Source: Petrimonas sp.
GTDB lineage: Bacteria > Bacteroidota > Bacteroidia > Bacteroidales > Dysgonomonadaceae
Reading direction: 5' to 3'
DNA length: 64,000 nucleotides
Assembly (NCBI GenBank): GCA_012839475.1
Contig: DUNG01000005.1
Location: 186,001 to 250,000 of the forward strand
The translations under genes and the position numbers were made by a program. Of this stretch, positions 47,271 to 55,450 are shown piece after piece; position 1 is the stretch's first letter, and every line of letters starts with the position of its first letter. Below the pieces are notes generated by a model. The model searched no databases and was not told the DNA's origin. It saw only the letters and a list, made by a program, of their open reading frames with translations.

Positions 47271-48953
47271 TTATTGCAGTCCCTCTACGATTTGGGTCGC
47301 TGTCGCATCTACGGGACTTAGCTCCAGCACCTTCTTGGCATACTCGATCGATTGGTTCTTGTCGGCGTTTGAGTTACTCGAGTCATACTGGTAGAGGTAA
47401 TAGATCGCGAAGTAGCGGTATGCTTCGGTCAACCTGCTTTGATTGTCGCTGTCCTCGCTGGCGGACAAAATCTCGATCATTTTTTGGTAGTCATTGTTGG
47501 CCAACCCTTTCGATAGGTCTTGGTCAATGAGCGTGTTGGCGTTTGCACGCCAGTAGTACCCCTGGTAGCTCTCGGGAATCAGTTCGACAACCTTGCCGAA
47601 GGCTTCCACCGCGTTACCCACGAATTGATTCAGGCTATCTTTGAGCACCGCGGGACTAACTTCAACTGTTTCTTCCGCTTCTATTGCCTTCTCGGCAGCG
47701 CTAACTTTCCTGGCCAGTTGACCGGCCACCTGGTAGTGGTAGATACCCAGTTGTAGGAAATCGGCCGACTCCGTACTTTGCGTGGCATCGATATACCCTT
47801 GATAAAACTCTGCGGCGTCAATCGTTCGACCGGCTCGTCCCAAGGTGCTTGCCACCTCTTTATACAGGTTCACCTCTTCCGGGTTTACCTTTACTGCTTT
47901 CCAGTAGGTCTCAATCGCCTGATCAATTTTTTCTACGCTCATGTAGGCTTCGGCTAAGATGGTGAAGTCTGTCAGCAGTGGCTTGAACTCCTCCTCGTCA
48001 CTCCTTAACTCAAAGAAGTGTTCGCCTGCCTTGATCGCCTCCTCGTAGTTTTGTAACTCGCTTTGCGTGTACATCATGAGGCGGTTCATTATCGGGTGAT
48101 CCGGGTCTTTGGCTAAAATTGTGCTTAATGCGCTTAGGGCTTCATCAAACTTATCAGAGAAGTAGAGGCAAGCGGCGTGGTTGCGCTCGTCCTCTGGACT
48201 TAAGTTGCCGTACTGCAGCAGGTTGTTGTACTCGGTGATGGCCTGATCATAGAATCCGTTCCGGTAGTAGCTTCTAGCCAGGTACTTACCGATAAGCTCG
48301 TTACCAGGATTGGCCTCCAAACCCGTCCTTAAAGTGTTAATCGCTGCGCTGGGTAGTACGGAGCTGTAAGCGATGGAGTTTTTCACGTAGGCCACGGCGC
48401 AGTGCGGGTCAAAGTTGATGGCCTGCTCGTATTGCGTGGCCGCTCCCCCGGTATTCCCTTGCTTCTCCATCCAGTAGCCCTCGAAGAGATAGATGTAGGG
48501 GTAGGATTTATCCGCGCTTCGTGCTGACGACAAAGCGCTAGAAGCCTCCTTGTGCATGTCGTTGTATCGGTAAGCTTGCGCCACGGCCAAGAGTACAGGT
48601 GCTTTCTTCCGGTTTTTCTTAGCGATGGACTGCATGCTTTTTTTGAACTCGTTCGGATTTGATTTTAACGTTAATTTAGTCGCCCCGATTTCGCTGAAAA
48701 TCGCGTCAGGATCCGAAGAGATACCCTTTTGGTAATAGGCCATTGCCTCTTCGGGATTATTTTTTTGAAGCTCGATCTCACCGAGATAGTAATACGCGAT
48801 ATCTGGCTCAGAGGTAGCGGTTTGTTCAAACACCTTCTTTGCCTCGTCGAAATCTTCCAGGAGGAACAGCTCCAAGCCTTTATCCACCTGGCCCCATGCA
48901 GCCGGGATGAGCGCGATTAAAAACAGGGCGATTAATACGAAATTTTTCTTCAT
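47271..48953 (-). CDS. Tetratricopeptide repeat protein, exported
   Basis: A 560-residue protein with signal peptide (NFVLIALFLIALIPAAWGQ) and a chain of TPR units through the whole length, for example AYYYLGEIELQKNNPEEAMA, YYQKGISSDPD, AVAYVKNSIAYSS and AIETYWKAVKVNPEEVNLYK. It is probably periplasmic and binds other proteins. It follows the PstS-like gene in the ExbB-ExbD-TonB cluster, so it may belong to energy-coupled uptake; that is inference from position. An earlier in-frame ATG 14 codons upstream is less likely because the signal peptide starts at MKKNFVLIAL. Confidence 0.87.
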   Translation of the reverse strand: MKKNFVLIALFLIALIPAAWGQVDKGLELFLLEDFDEAKKVFEQTATSEPDIAYYYLGEIELQKNNPEEAMAYYQKGISSDPDAIFSEIGATKLTLKSNPNEFKKSMQSIAKKNRKKAPVLLAVAQAYRYNDMHKEASSALSSARSADKSYPYIYLFEGYWMEKQGNTGGAATQYEQAINFDPHCAVAYVKNSIAYSSVLPSAAINTLRTGLEANPGNELIGKYLARSYYRNGFYDQAITEYNNLLQYGNLSPEDERNHAACLYFSDKFDEALSALSTILAKDPDHPIMNRLMMYTQSELQNYEEAIKAGEHFFELRSDEEEFKPLLTDFTILAEAYMSVEKIDQAIETYWKAVKVNPEEVNLYKEVASTLGRAGRTIDAAEFYQGYIDATQSTESADFLQLGIYHYQVAGQLARKVSAAEKAIEAEETVEVSPAVLKDSLNQFVGNAVEAFGKVVELIPESYQGYYWRANANTLIDQDLSKGLANNDYQKMIEILSASEDSDNQSRLTEAYRYFAIYYLYQYDSSNSNADKNQSIEYAKKVLELSPVDATATQIVEGLQ

Positions 48954-49024
48954 GTCAGTGTAGGTTTTATGTTTACATTGTTTAATTGTTTTCATTATTT
49001 TGGACTATCCGTTTCAAAAATAGT

Positions 49025-50041
49025 TTACTCCTCCGAGATTTGTACCAATCGAACGGGTCGGTTGGATGGGAGCATACCCGATTTCAAAATAATACGTTGT
49101 CCCCGATCTCCCGAGACGAAATTAAAGAATCCGGAGGAGAGACCACCTGGCGAATCGGTAATGATCATGAAGATGTCACGGGTGAGTGGGTAGCCCCTTG
49201 CCGGGAACTCCCTTGGGTCTTCCCGATGAGCCATCTCCAGCGCAAGCTGGTAGGGGTAGGGCTTGTAACTATTCAGCGGGGTCGCCTCTAAGGAGCTGCT
49301 CATCGAGACTATGTTGATCCCTTCGATAAACCCGTGAGATATACTGTCCGTTGGACTGGAAATCCAATTGAGCCCGACGAAACCGATGGCGTTGGCGTGT
49401 GTTGCCACGTACTCTATTACCTTATCATGTGAGACCAGTTGGGTTATATCGGCCAACGCGCTGTCGGCGGATAGTGCCTTCACGTTTGTCCCGAAGGGGC
49501 GGTTGAGGGTAATGGAGTCTTGCATGTAACGAACCATGCTGGAGTTGGGCGTGTCGAACATCACGGTAATCTCGTCCAGTGGGGAGTTCGGGTTGAGCTG
49601 CTTCCAGCTATCGATTTCACCCGTCAATACCTTTTGCAGTTGCTGAGTCGTTAAAAGCGTGTCGTTATTGTCTTTGTGAATGATTACGGCAATGCCATCA
49701 ATAGCGATCTTGTGGCTTCGTATTCGCTGCTTTCTCTCTTTGATAATAGCCAATTCGTTTTCAGTGAGCAACCGGGTCCCGATAATTAGACGAATGCTGT
49801 CGTCCATCAACAGTTGGTAGCTGTTTAAATCCGTGGTGTAGACCGGTATGATCGCTGCCTTGGGGTAGAGCGATTCAAACACGTTAATGGAGGCCTCCAC
49901 GACCGGCGCAAAACTCTCGTCTACCGCGACCTGCGTGATACCGGAGGTCGCCGTATCCGTGCGAGTTGGCCGTTCATAACAGGATGCAAAAAGGAGCATC
50001 CCTAAAGCCATGATTAGTAAACGTGTCTGTTTCATATCCAT
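49025..50041 (-). CDS. PstS-like phosphate-type substrate-binding lipoprotein
   Basis: A 338-residue lipoprotein (lipobox FASC, Cys about 21). The fold is that of PstS-type periplasmic binding proteins: TQVAVDESFAPVVEASINVF, QKVLTGEIDSWKQLNPNSPL and NSSMVRYMQDS, with RGYPLTRDIFMI near the end. No PstC, PstA or PstB gene is nearby; instead it is inside the TonB-ExbBD cluster. It may bind phosphate or another anion, or may have taken on a different role. Its ATG overlaps the stop of the small upstream gene by one base (TAATG), so the two are translationally coupled. Confidence 0.85.
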   Translation of the reverse strand: MDMKQTRLLIMALGMLLFASCYERPTRTDTATSGITQVAVDESFAPVVEASINVFESLYPKAAIIPVYTTDLNSYQLLMDDSIRLIIGTRLLTENELAIIKERKQRIRSHKIAIDGIAVIIHKDNNDTLLTTQQLQKVLTGEIDSWKQLNPNSPLDEITVMFDTPNSSMVRYMQDSITLNRPFGTNVKALSADSALADITQLVSHDKVIEYVATHANAIGFVGLNWISSPTDSISHGFIEGINIVSMSSSLEATPLNSYKPYPYQLALEMAHREDPREFPARGYPLTRDIFMIITDSPGGLSSGFFNFVSGDRGQRIILKSGMLPSNRPVRLVQISEE

Positions 50042-50256
50042 TACCTTTCTTTCCAGGACCTATAACCCCTCATTACCCCATACAGGGTAAAAATTACACC
50101 AAGCATTACCCGTATTCCCTTGGGGAGTAGTCTTGATTCAAAAATGGGGGTGAAGACCAGTAAATATGCGAATGCGATGTATAAGATACCCATTGTAACA
50201 CCCCATATCAGCTTGAATTGCTTCTTTGGGTCAATCCCCCGTTTGAATTCTTTCAT
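50041..50256 (-). CDS. Small membrane protein of the TonB cluster
   Basis: A 71-residue protein with two hydrophobic helices (LIWGVTMGILYIAFAYLLVF and IRVMLGVIFTLYGVMRGY) and basic ends (KEFKRGIDPKKQFK, RSWKER). No known family was recognised. Its place between tonB and the PstS-like gene, and the one-base overlap with the latter, make it a real gene and suggest a part in the same membrane system. Confidence 0.75.
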   Translation of the reverse strand: MKEFKRGIDPKKQFKLIWGVTMGILYIAFAYLLVFTPIFESRLLPKGIRVMLGVIFTLYGVMRGYRSWKER

Positions 50257-50365
50257 AGCTTAAATTCCGTGGTAATGAATGAAAAGAGACGAGTGAGTAG
50301 GCGAATGATGGTCACATCATTCGCTCTACTCCTCGTTTCTTCTTTCTTCACACACGGTGAACCAG

Positions 50366-51205
50366 TTAGTTCTGCAACCTGAAATGGACCGGTAAGGTGA
50401 AGTAGACGGGAACCGCCCTTCCCCTCTGTCGCCCGGGAATCCATCTCGGCATCGATTCAACTACCCTTACCGCCTCTCTATCGAGGGAGGGATCCACCCC
50501 GCGTAGTACTTCAACGTTGGATATATCGCCAGTACGGGATACCACGAATCGGATGATGACCCTTCCTTGGATACCGTTTTCTTGTGCGATTACCGGATAC
50601 CGGATGTTATCAGACAAAAACTTGTTCAATTCGGCAATACCACCCGGGAACTCGGGATTTTGTTCGACCACCTCAAACGGCTTCTCCTCTTCCGGTTCAG
50701 CCTCCACGATGACTTTGTGTTGTTGAAGCTCGGCGATGTCGATCCCGTGCTCCTCATCCGTACCCTTCACGTCGGCCACGGAGATCATGAGGTCGGAAGC
50801 TTGTACCTCGTCTTGTGTCCTCATCACGTCTTCATCCGTTACCTCATCATCGGCCGCGATGACCGGGGGTACGAACTGGATACTCGACTTCAAGGGAGGG
50901 GGTGGCGGTGCCGATTCTTGCCTAATAATGTTCTCTTGTGGAACCTGCTCTTCAATAGGTAGGTTCGACAATTCCACCACCTCTTCGATGGGACCGAGGT
51001 CGGGCTTTCTGGTTAGCTCTTCTACTACTCCTATCACTTGAGGTGTAAGCATAATGAGGATCATAAGGATCAGCACAACGGCTAGCGCGTACAAATGCCT
51101 TTTCGAGGAGGATTGACGCAACCTATAGGCCCCGTACCGCTTGTTCTTTCCTTCAAATACCAGGTCACACCATTCTCTGGAGTCTATGTCAATAAATTTA
51201 CTCAT
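50366..51205 (-). CDS. tonB: Energy transducer TonB
   Basis: A 279-residue protein with one membrane helix (residues about 35-56, HLYALAVVLILMILIMLTPQ), a periplasmic linker with many acidic residues and a short proline run (SAPPPPPLKS), and a C-terminal TonB domain (about 190-279): NPEFPGGIAELNKFLSDNIR (20), VIIRFVVSRTGDISNVEVLR (20) and MPRWIPGRQRGRAVPVYFTL (20). It carries proton-motive energy from ExbB-ExbD to TonB-dependent porins such as the SusC proteins. Many Bacteroidetes have several TonBs, so which porins it serves is unknown. Confidence 0.94.
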   Translation of the reverse strand: MSKFIDIDSREWCDLVFEGKNKRYGAYRLRQSSSKRHLYALAVVLILMILIMLTPQVIGVVEELTRKPDLGPIEEVVELSNLPIEEQVPQENIIRQESAPPPPPLKSSIQFVPPVIAADDEVTDEDVMRTQDEVQASDLMISVADVKGTDEEHGIDIAELQQHKVIVEAEPEEEKPFEVVEQNPEFPGGIAELNKFLSDNIRYPVIAQENGIQGRVIIRFVVSRTGDISNVEVLRGVDPSLDREAVRVVESMPRWIPGRQRGRAVPVYFTLPVHFRLQN

Positions 51206-51218
51206 GCTATCTAAACGT

Positions 51219-51902
51219 TTATGGGGTTTGGGGCGCTAAATTTGCCTCGCCGAAAGCACCCCTTGTCCTGTAGTTTTCCACCAGGAAGAGGTCGCCCTCC
51301 GTGGGGTCCACGATGGCGTACTTACCCACGCTGCAAATCTGCATCTCATCCAAAGCGTCCACTAAGTTCCTGTAATTCGATGCCTGCAGTGGTTTGATAA
51401 CCACCGTGAGCGCATCGATATCTCCCTTGATCTCATTGGAGCGTTCGTTGAATTCCTCTACTGGCATCTGGTCACCCCTCTCCAGGCGTTCCAGTTTCAA
51501 GTCGCGCATTTTGTTGACCGCCTCCATGTTCCGTTCCAGCAGGATGGCCCGCAAGCCCTCGTTCGAGGTTCGGGTAGAGTAGGTGGTCTCCTTAATGGTC
51601 GTGTAGTCGCTATACGAACTCTCATCAATTTTTCCCAGGTAATAGTATACCTTGTCTTCTTCACCGAGCAGGAGGGTAATCGCTCTTGACTCCCTTACCT
51701 TGGGTGCCATGTCTTCTGATACCTCCGCGTCGGAAGGCATCGCGATATCCATTATCTGGGGCTTCGATAAGGTGGTAACGAACATGAAGAACGTCAGAAG
51801 CAACAGCATCATGTCGACCATGGGTGTAAAGTCAACCCGCGTGTCATATTTCTTAGGTTCACTTCTTCCACCTTTTCCACCTTTTTGTTGAATTTGTGCC
51901 AT
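51219..51902 (-). CDS. exbD: Biopolymer transport protein ExbD (second copy)
   Basis: A 227-residue ExbD/TolR protein with a short cytoplasmic N-terminus, one helix with the proton-carrying Asp30 (VDFTPMVDMMLLLLTFFMFV) and a periplasmic domain. A part around residues 80-130 (GEEDKVYYYLGKIDESSYSD) is larger than in usual ExbD. It lies 18 bases after the other exbD and 13 before tonB. Two different ExbD genes in a row are common in Bacteroidetes; the pair may form a mixed dimer in the ExbB pentamer. Confidence 0.92.
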   Translation of the reverse strand: MAQIQQKGGKGGRSEPKKYDTRVDFTPMVDMMLLLLTFFMFVTTLSKPQIMDIAMPSDAEVSEDMAPKVRESRAITLLLGEEDKVYYYLGKIDESSYSDYTTIKETTYSTRTSNEGLRAILLERNMEAVNKMRDLKLERLERGDQMPVEEFNERSNEIKGDIDALTVVIKPLQASNYRNLVDALDEMQICSVGKYAIVDPTEGDLFLVENYRTRGAFGEANLAPQTP

Positions 51903-51920
51903 ACTTTTTAATAAATATCG

Positions 51921-52523
51921 TTAAAACCCATCCGGTGCTCCTCTTAGCACGGTTATAAAACTATACCGATTAGCCTTGATGTGTACCAAGTCTTTCATCA
52001 CCTTTTCTATTACGGGGTAGGGTGTGGTCTCATCGGCCTTTAGCGTTATCTTCATATTTTCATCGAGTGCTCTCGCTTTCAGTATCCAATCTGTAAACTG
52101 GTTGTTGGTGCTGTCATTGGGAATCCCGTAATTTCTCATGGCAGCATCATGTTCACTCATTGGTAGATCCAAGAAAGCAGGCATTCGGTTCATGGGCACC
52201 CCTATAAAAGGTTGCTCCACGAACACCCTCTTCTGCTGATCCGTAATCGTTACTCCATATTCACTTGCCATCTGTTCCAGCACTTGCAGCTTAACGTCAG
52301 GTCGGTCAATATTCAAAAAAACCTTTCCATCGAGGTCTATCAAGACTGTCATCACGTTGTATTCCGGTATCTTGATCTCCATCACGGAGGCAGGTGCTAC
52401 TACCCTAAAGGGTTCTGGTGGCAAGAAAGTGGCAGTAAGAATAAAGAAGGTAAGCAGAAGAACCGTTACGTCGCTCATAGCGGTCATGTCTATCCAGACA
52501 TCATGTTTCTTTGCTTTTGCCAT
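51921..52523 (-). CDS. exbD: Biopolymer transport protein ExbD (first copy)
   Basis: A 200-residue ExbD/TolR protein. The membrane helix carries the conserved Asp18 (DMTAMSDVTVLLLTFFILTA). The periplasmic part has NVMTVLIDLDGKVFLNIDRP (20) and ITLKADETTPYPVIEKVMKD (20), typical of the ExbD fold. It lies 42 bases after exbB. The two ExbD proteins differ clearly from one another, so this is an old duplication. Confidence 0.93.
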   Translation of the reverse strand: MAKAKKHDVWIDMTAMSDVTVLLLTFFILTATFLPPEPFRVVAPASVMEIKIPEYNVMTVLIDLDGKVFLNIDRPDVKLQVLEQMASEYGVTITDQQKRVFVEQPFIGVPMNRMPAFLDLPMSEHDAAMRNYGIPNDSTNNQFTDWILKARALDENMKITLKADETTPYPVIEKVMKDLVHIKANRYSFITVLRGAPDGF

Positions 52524-52565
52524 TTTTTATGTTTGAATTAATGGTTATTTATGCCTCGGCTTTTA

Positions 52566-53375
52566 TTATTTAGCCAAACCACCGTGTAATTTAATAAAAG
52601 ATTGTCCAACTGCAAAACCAATTTCGTCCACCGAGTTGAGCATTTTTTGTATTCTGCCCGAAAAATAGGTATAACAGATAATAGCCGTTGCTCCCGTGGC
52701 GATACCGAGTGCCGTGTTCAAGAGGGCCTCAGAGATACCCACGGCTAACGCGGTGGAGTCGGGTGCCCCTTCTTGTCCCATGGCGCCGAACGCGCGGATC
52801 ATCCCGAGAACCGTACCGAGCAGCCCGAACAGCGTACCCAAGCTGGAGATAGCAGCAATGATATTCAAATTCTTTTCGAGGTAGGGGAGCTCCAGCGTGG
52901 TGGCCTCGTCGACCTCTTTTTGGATGAGGGCAGCCTTGTCGGAGTTGGTGATGTTGGGGATGTGCTCCACATCTTCGTAGCGTACCAGTGCTTCCCTGAT
53001 TATATTGGCTATGGAGCCTTTCTGATTGTCGCATAACTCGGTAGCCCCTGCAATGTCACCTTCGGCGATTTTTTCTTTCACCGCGATCACGAACTTCTCG
53101 TTTTTCTGTTTTCCACTGGCCCGGTTCATAGCGAACAGGCGCTCGACGGAAAGTGTGAGTACCGTGAGCAGCAGCGTGATAACTAACGGGATAACGAACC
53201 CCCCTTGGTAGAGAAGACCGAAGGTGTCACCGGGAAGTGGCATCCCTGATTCGTCGAAGTGACTGGGATGTCCGCAGTAGCCCCAGAAGAAAACTTCCGC
53301 GATAATAAGACAAGCGAGAATAATTAAGCCGGCGCTTGCGCCTTTGCTTCTACGTTTTTGTTTTTTTGTCTCCAT
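52566..53375 (-). CDS. exbB: MotA/TolQ/ExbB proton channel protein
   Basis: A 269-residue inner-membrane protein, three main helices: ASAGLIILACLIIAEVFFWG, FVIPLVITLLLTVLTLSVER and the long region NIIAAISSLGTLFGLLGTVL with GMIRAFGAMG and ALLNTALGIATGATAIICY, the conserved TolQ/ExbB core. It forms the pentameric proton channel around ExbD. It is the first gene of the exbB-exbD-exbD-tonB series; the operon probably continues to the PstS-like and TPR genes. Confidence 0.94.
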   Translation of the reverse strand: METKKQKRRSKGASAGLIILACLIIAEVFFWGYCGHPSHFDESGMPLPGDTFGLLYQGGFVIPLVITLLLTVLTLSVERLFAMNRASGKQKNEKFVIAVKEKIAEGDIAGATELCDNQKGSIANIIREALVRYEDVEHIPNITNSDKAALIQKEVDEATTLELPYLEKNLNIIAAISSLGTLFGLLGTVLGMIRAFGAMGQEGAPDSTALAVGISEALLNTALGIATGATAIICYTYFSGRIQKMLNSVDEIGFAVGQSFIKLHGGLAK

Positions 53376-53489
53376 AATGTTTTTTTTAAATTAAATGAGT
53401 GTGTTGAACTGTTTGATTATTAATTGATATGTTTTGTTTGTTCATTGTTTCATCTATTTCACTTTTTAATGTTCCCCGTTCTCTTTTAT

Positions 53490-53828
53490 CTACTCCTCCC
53501 GTTCTGCTTCGAGCTTCACCTCCCCCTTGTTGGCCAAATGGGAAACAGGATAGAGGTTATCAGTATAAAGTCGATGACTGCCAGCTAGAAACATGTTCGT
53601 TATATGACGCTTGCCATCCATCTTAGTAAAGAACTTCGGTTCATGCACATCGAAATCTGTCCATTTTACCCCCACCAGGATGAAAACAATGCGCAAGATA
53701 ATAGAAATCAAAATACCAAGCAACAAAAGCTTGGGTTGATTTTCTGAATTTATCCCCAACAGTGAGAAAATCAGGATAAAAATGGACAGATTATCACCGA
53801 TTGGGCGTATATAAAAGCATTCGCTCAT
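53490..53828 (-). pseudogene. TerC-like remnant with internal deletion
   Basis: A 112-residue reading frame. The first part, PIGDNLSIFILIFSLLGINS and LLGILISIILRIVFILVGVK, resembles the metal-site helix and following helix of TerC/Alx membrane proteins (family pattern S(V/L)DN...F...IF then a helix with LR). It then jumps to EPKFFTKMDGKRHITNMFLA, which resembles the later TerC stretch KFF..(I/R)DGKR..TPLFLA. About sixty residues that should lie between, and the whole rest of the protein after it, are missing; full-length TerC has about 300 residues. The tail (KGEVKLEAEREE) is unrelated. I judge it a decayed gene; a shortened working protein cannot be excluded. Confidence 0.55.
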
Positions 53829-53933
53829 GCTTTACCCGCACAAAGTTAATGAAACATTTGTTTTTGAAATGATAACAGGTAGTCTGTTTTTGGAAATTTA
53901 ACATATCCTTGCTCCTGATAACATTCTTTGGGC

Positions 53934-55361
53934 CTATTGTACCCCGAAACCAAAGTGTGATATGCTCTCCACGAAGAGGCTAACAACGCCCGTTACCAAA
54001 ATTCCTATCGTGCAGAGTATCAAGCTCACCCTATTGTATCCATCAGTACGCAACGTGGGGATGGGGTTGTCTGAATGGTTGATAAACATCGCCTTCACCA
54101 CCTTCAGGTAGTAGTAGAGCGAGATCACGGTGTTGAGGGCCGCGATAAGCACCAGCACGTAGAACCCCTGTTCTACCGCTGCCGAGAAGATGAAGAATTT
54201 GCTGAAGAAGCCGGCGAACGGAGGGATGCCTCCCAGCGAGAACATCGCCAGCATCATCACGACGCTCAGCTTGGGGTTGGTGCTGTAGAGCCCGTTGTAG
54301 TCGGAGATATTCAGTTTACCGGTTTTGTTCTCTATCGATATCACCACGCCAAACGCGGCCAGGTTAGAGAACAGGTAGACGAACAGGTAGTATACCAGCA
54401 TGTTCATGCCCAACGCGGTGCCCCCCATCATACCCAGCGCGATGTACCCTGCCTGCGAGATGGAGGAGAAGGCCAGGAATCGCTTCATGTTCTCCTGTCG
54501 GATAGCGAACAGGTTACCCACGGTGATGGTCAGTATGATGATCGCGTACAGGATACCCTGCCACTGCACGACAAGGTTGCCAAATACCTTGAATAGCAAA
54601 ACCACCAGGGCGAATGCAGCCGCCCCCTTGGATACCACGGAGAGGTAGGAGGTGACGTTGGTGGGTGCGCCCTCGTACACGTCGCCCGCCCACAAGTGAA
54701 ACGGGACGAAGGAGAGCTTGAAGAAGAGACCAGCGGCGAAGAAAACGAATCCCATGATCTGAAGTGCGTTGGCACTGATGAGCGGGGGCATGTCGGCAAA
54801 GTAAAGGGTGCCGGTGGTCCCGTAGAGGTAGGAGATTCCAAAGAGCAGGATGCCCGATGAAAAGGCGGCCAGGAGGATGTACTTTGCCCCCGCCTCCGCC
54901 GATTTTTTACACTTCTTGTCCATCGCTACCAGTGTAGACAAGGGTATGGAGGCCATCTCTATCCCGATGAAAAACAGCAGGAAATGGCCACTCGACACCA
55001 TGAAGTACATCCCCAATAGGGTCACCAGCGTGAGGAAGTAGTATTCGCCCCGCCGCTGGCGCTGTTTGGAGGAGCTGAACAGCTCCTTCGCCTGCAGGAA
55101 GACGGTGAGCGTGGCCAGGTTAAGGATGCTCTTGACCACGCCGGCCATGGGGAGGTAGGTATACATCCCGCCGAACGCGGATACCTCCGCACGCGGGATG
55201 ATGTTTATAAGGGTATGCAGGGCCATCAGGCCGATGGCTGCCGGCTGGAAGTACCGCATCCCCCTCTTGCCCGCGATCAGGTCGTACAGGAGCAAGAAAA
55301 CGATCAGGACCACGAGCGATAGCTCCTCCCGCATATATAAAAAGTTGCTGAAATTCTCCAT
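53934..55361 (-). CDS. nuoN: NADH-quinone oxidoreductase subunit N
   Basis: An antiporter-like membrane subunit of complex I, 475 residues with about fourteen helices. Typical are LVTLLGMYFMVSSGHFLLFF, GIEMASIPLSTLVAMDKKCK, KLSFVPFHLWAGDVYEGAPT (20; the Lys and His of the proton path) and MLAMFSLGGIPPFAGFFSKF (20). It ends the nuo operon, 89 bases after nuoM. Confidence 0.96.
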   Translation of the reverse strand: MENFSNFLYMREELSLVVLIVFLLLYDLIAGKRGMRYFQPAAIGLMALHTLINIIPRAEVSAFGGMYTYLPMAGVVKSILNLATLTVFLQAKELFSSSKQRQRRGEYYFLTLVTLLGMYFMVSSGHFLLFFIGIEMASIPLSTLVAMDKKCKKSAEAGAKYILLAAFSSGILLFGISYLYGTTGTLYFADMPPLISANALQIMGFVFFAAGLFFKLSFVPFHLWAGDVYEGAPTNVTSYLSVVSKGAAAFALVVLLFKVFGNLVVQWQGILYAIIILTITVGNLFAIRQENMKRFLAFSSISQAGYIALGMMGGTALGMNMLVYYLFVYLFSNLAAFGVVISIENKTGKLNISDYNGLYSTNPKLSVVMMLAMFSLGGIPPFAGFFSKFFIFSAAVEQGFYVLVLIAALNTVISLYYYLKVVKAMFINHSDNPIPTLRTDGYNRVSLILCTIGILVTGVVSLFVESISHFGFGVQ

Positions 55362-55450
55362 TGCTACGTTTTATCTTGTTTTAATTACTTTACTTGACTT
55401 TGCGCTAGTCAAACCTGAAAGCGATGAGACAGTTACATGCGAAAGTTGAA

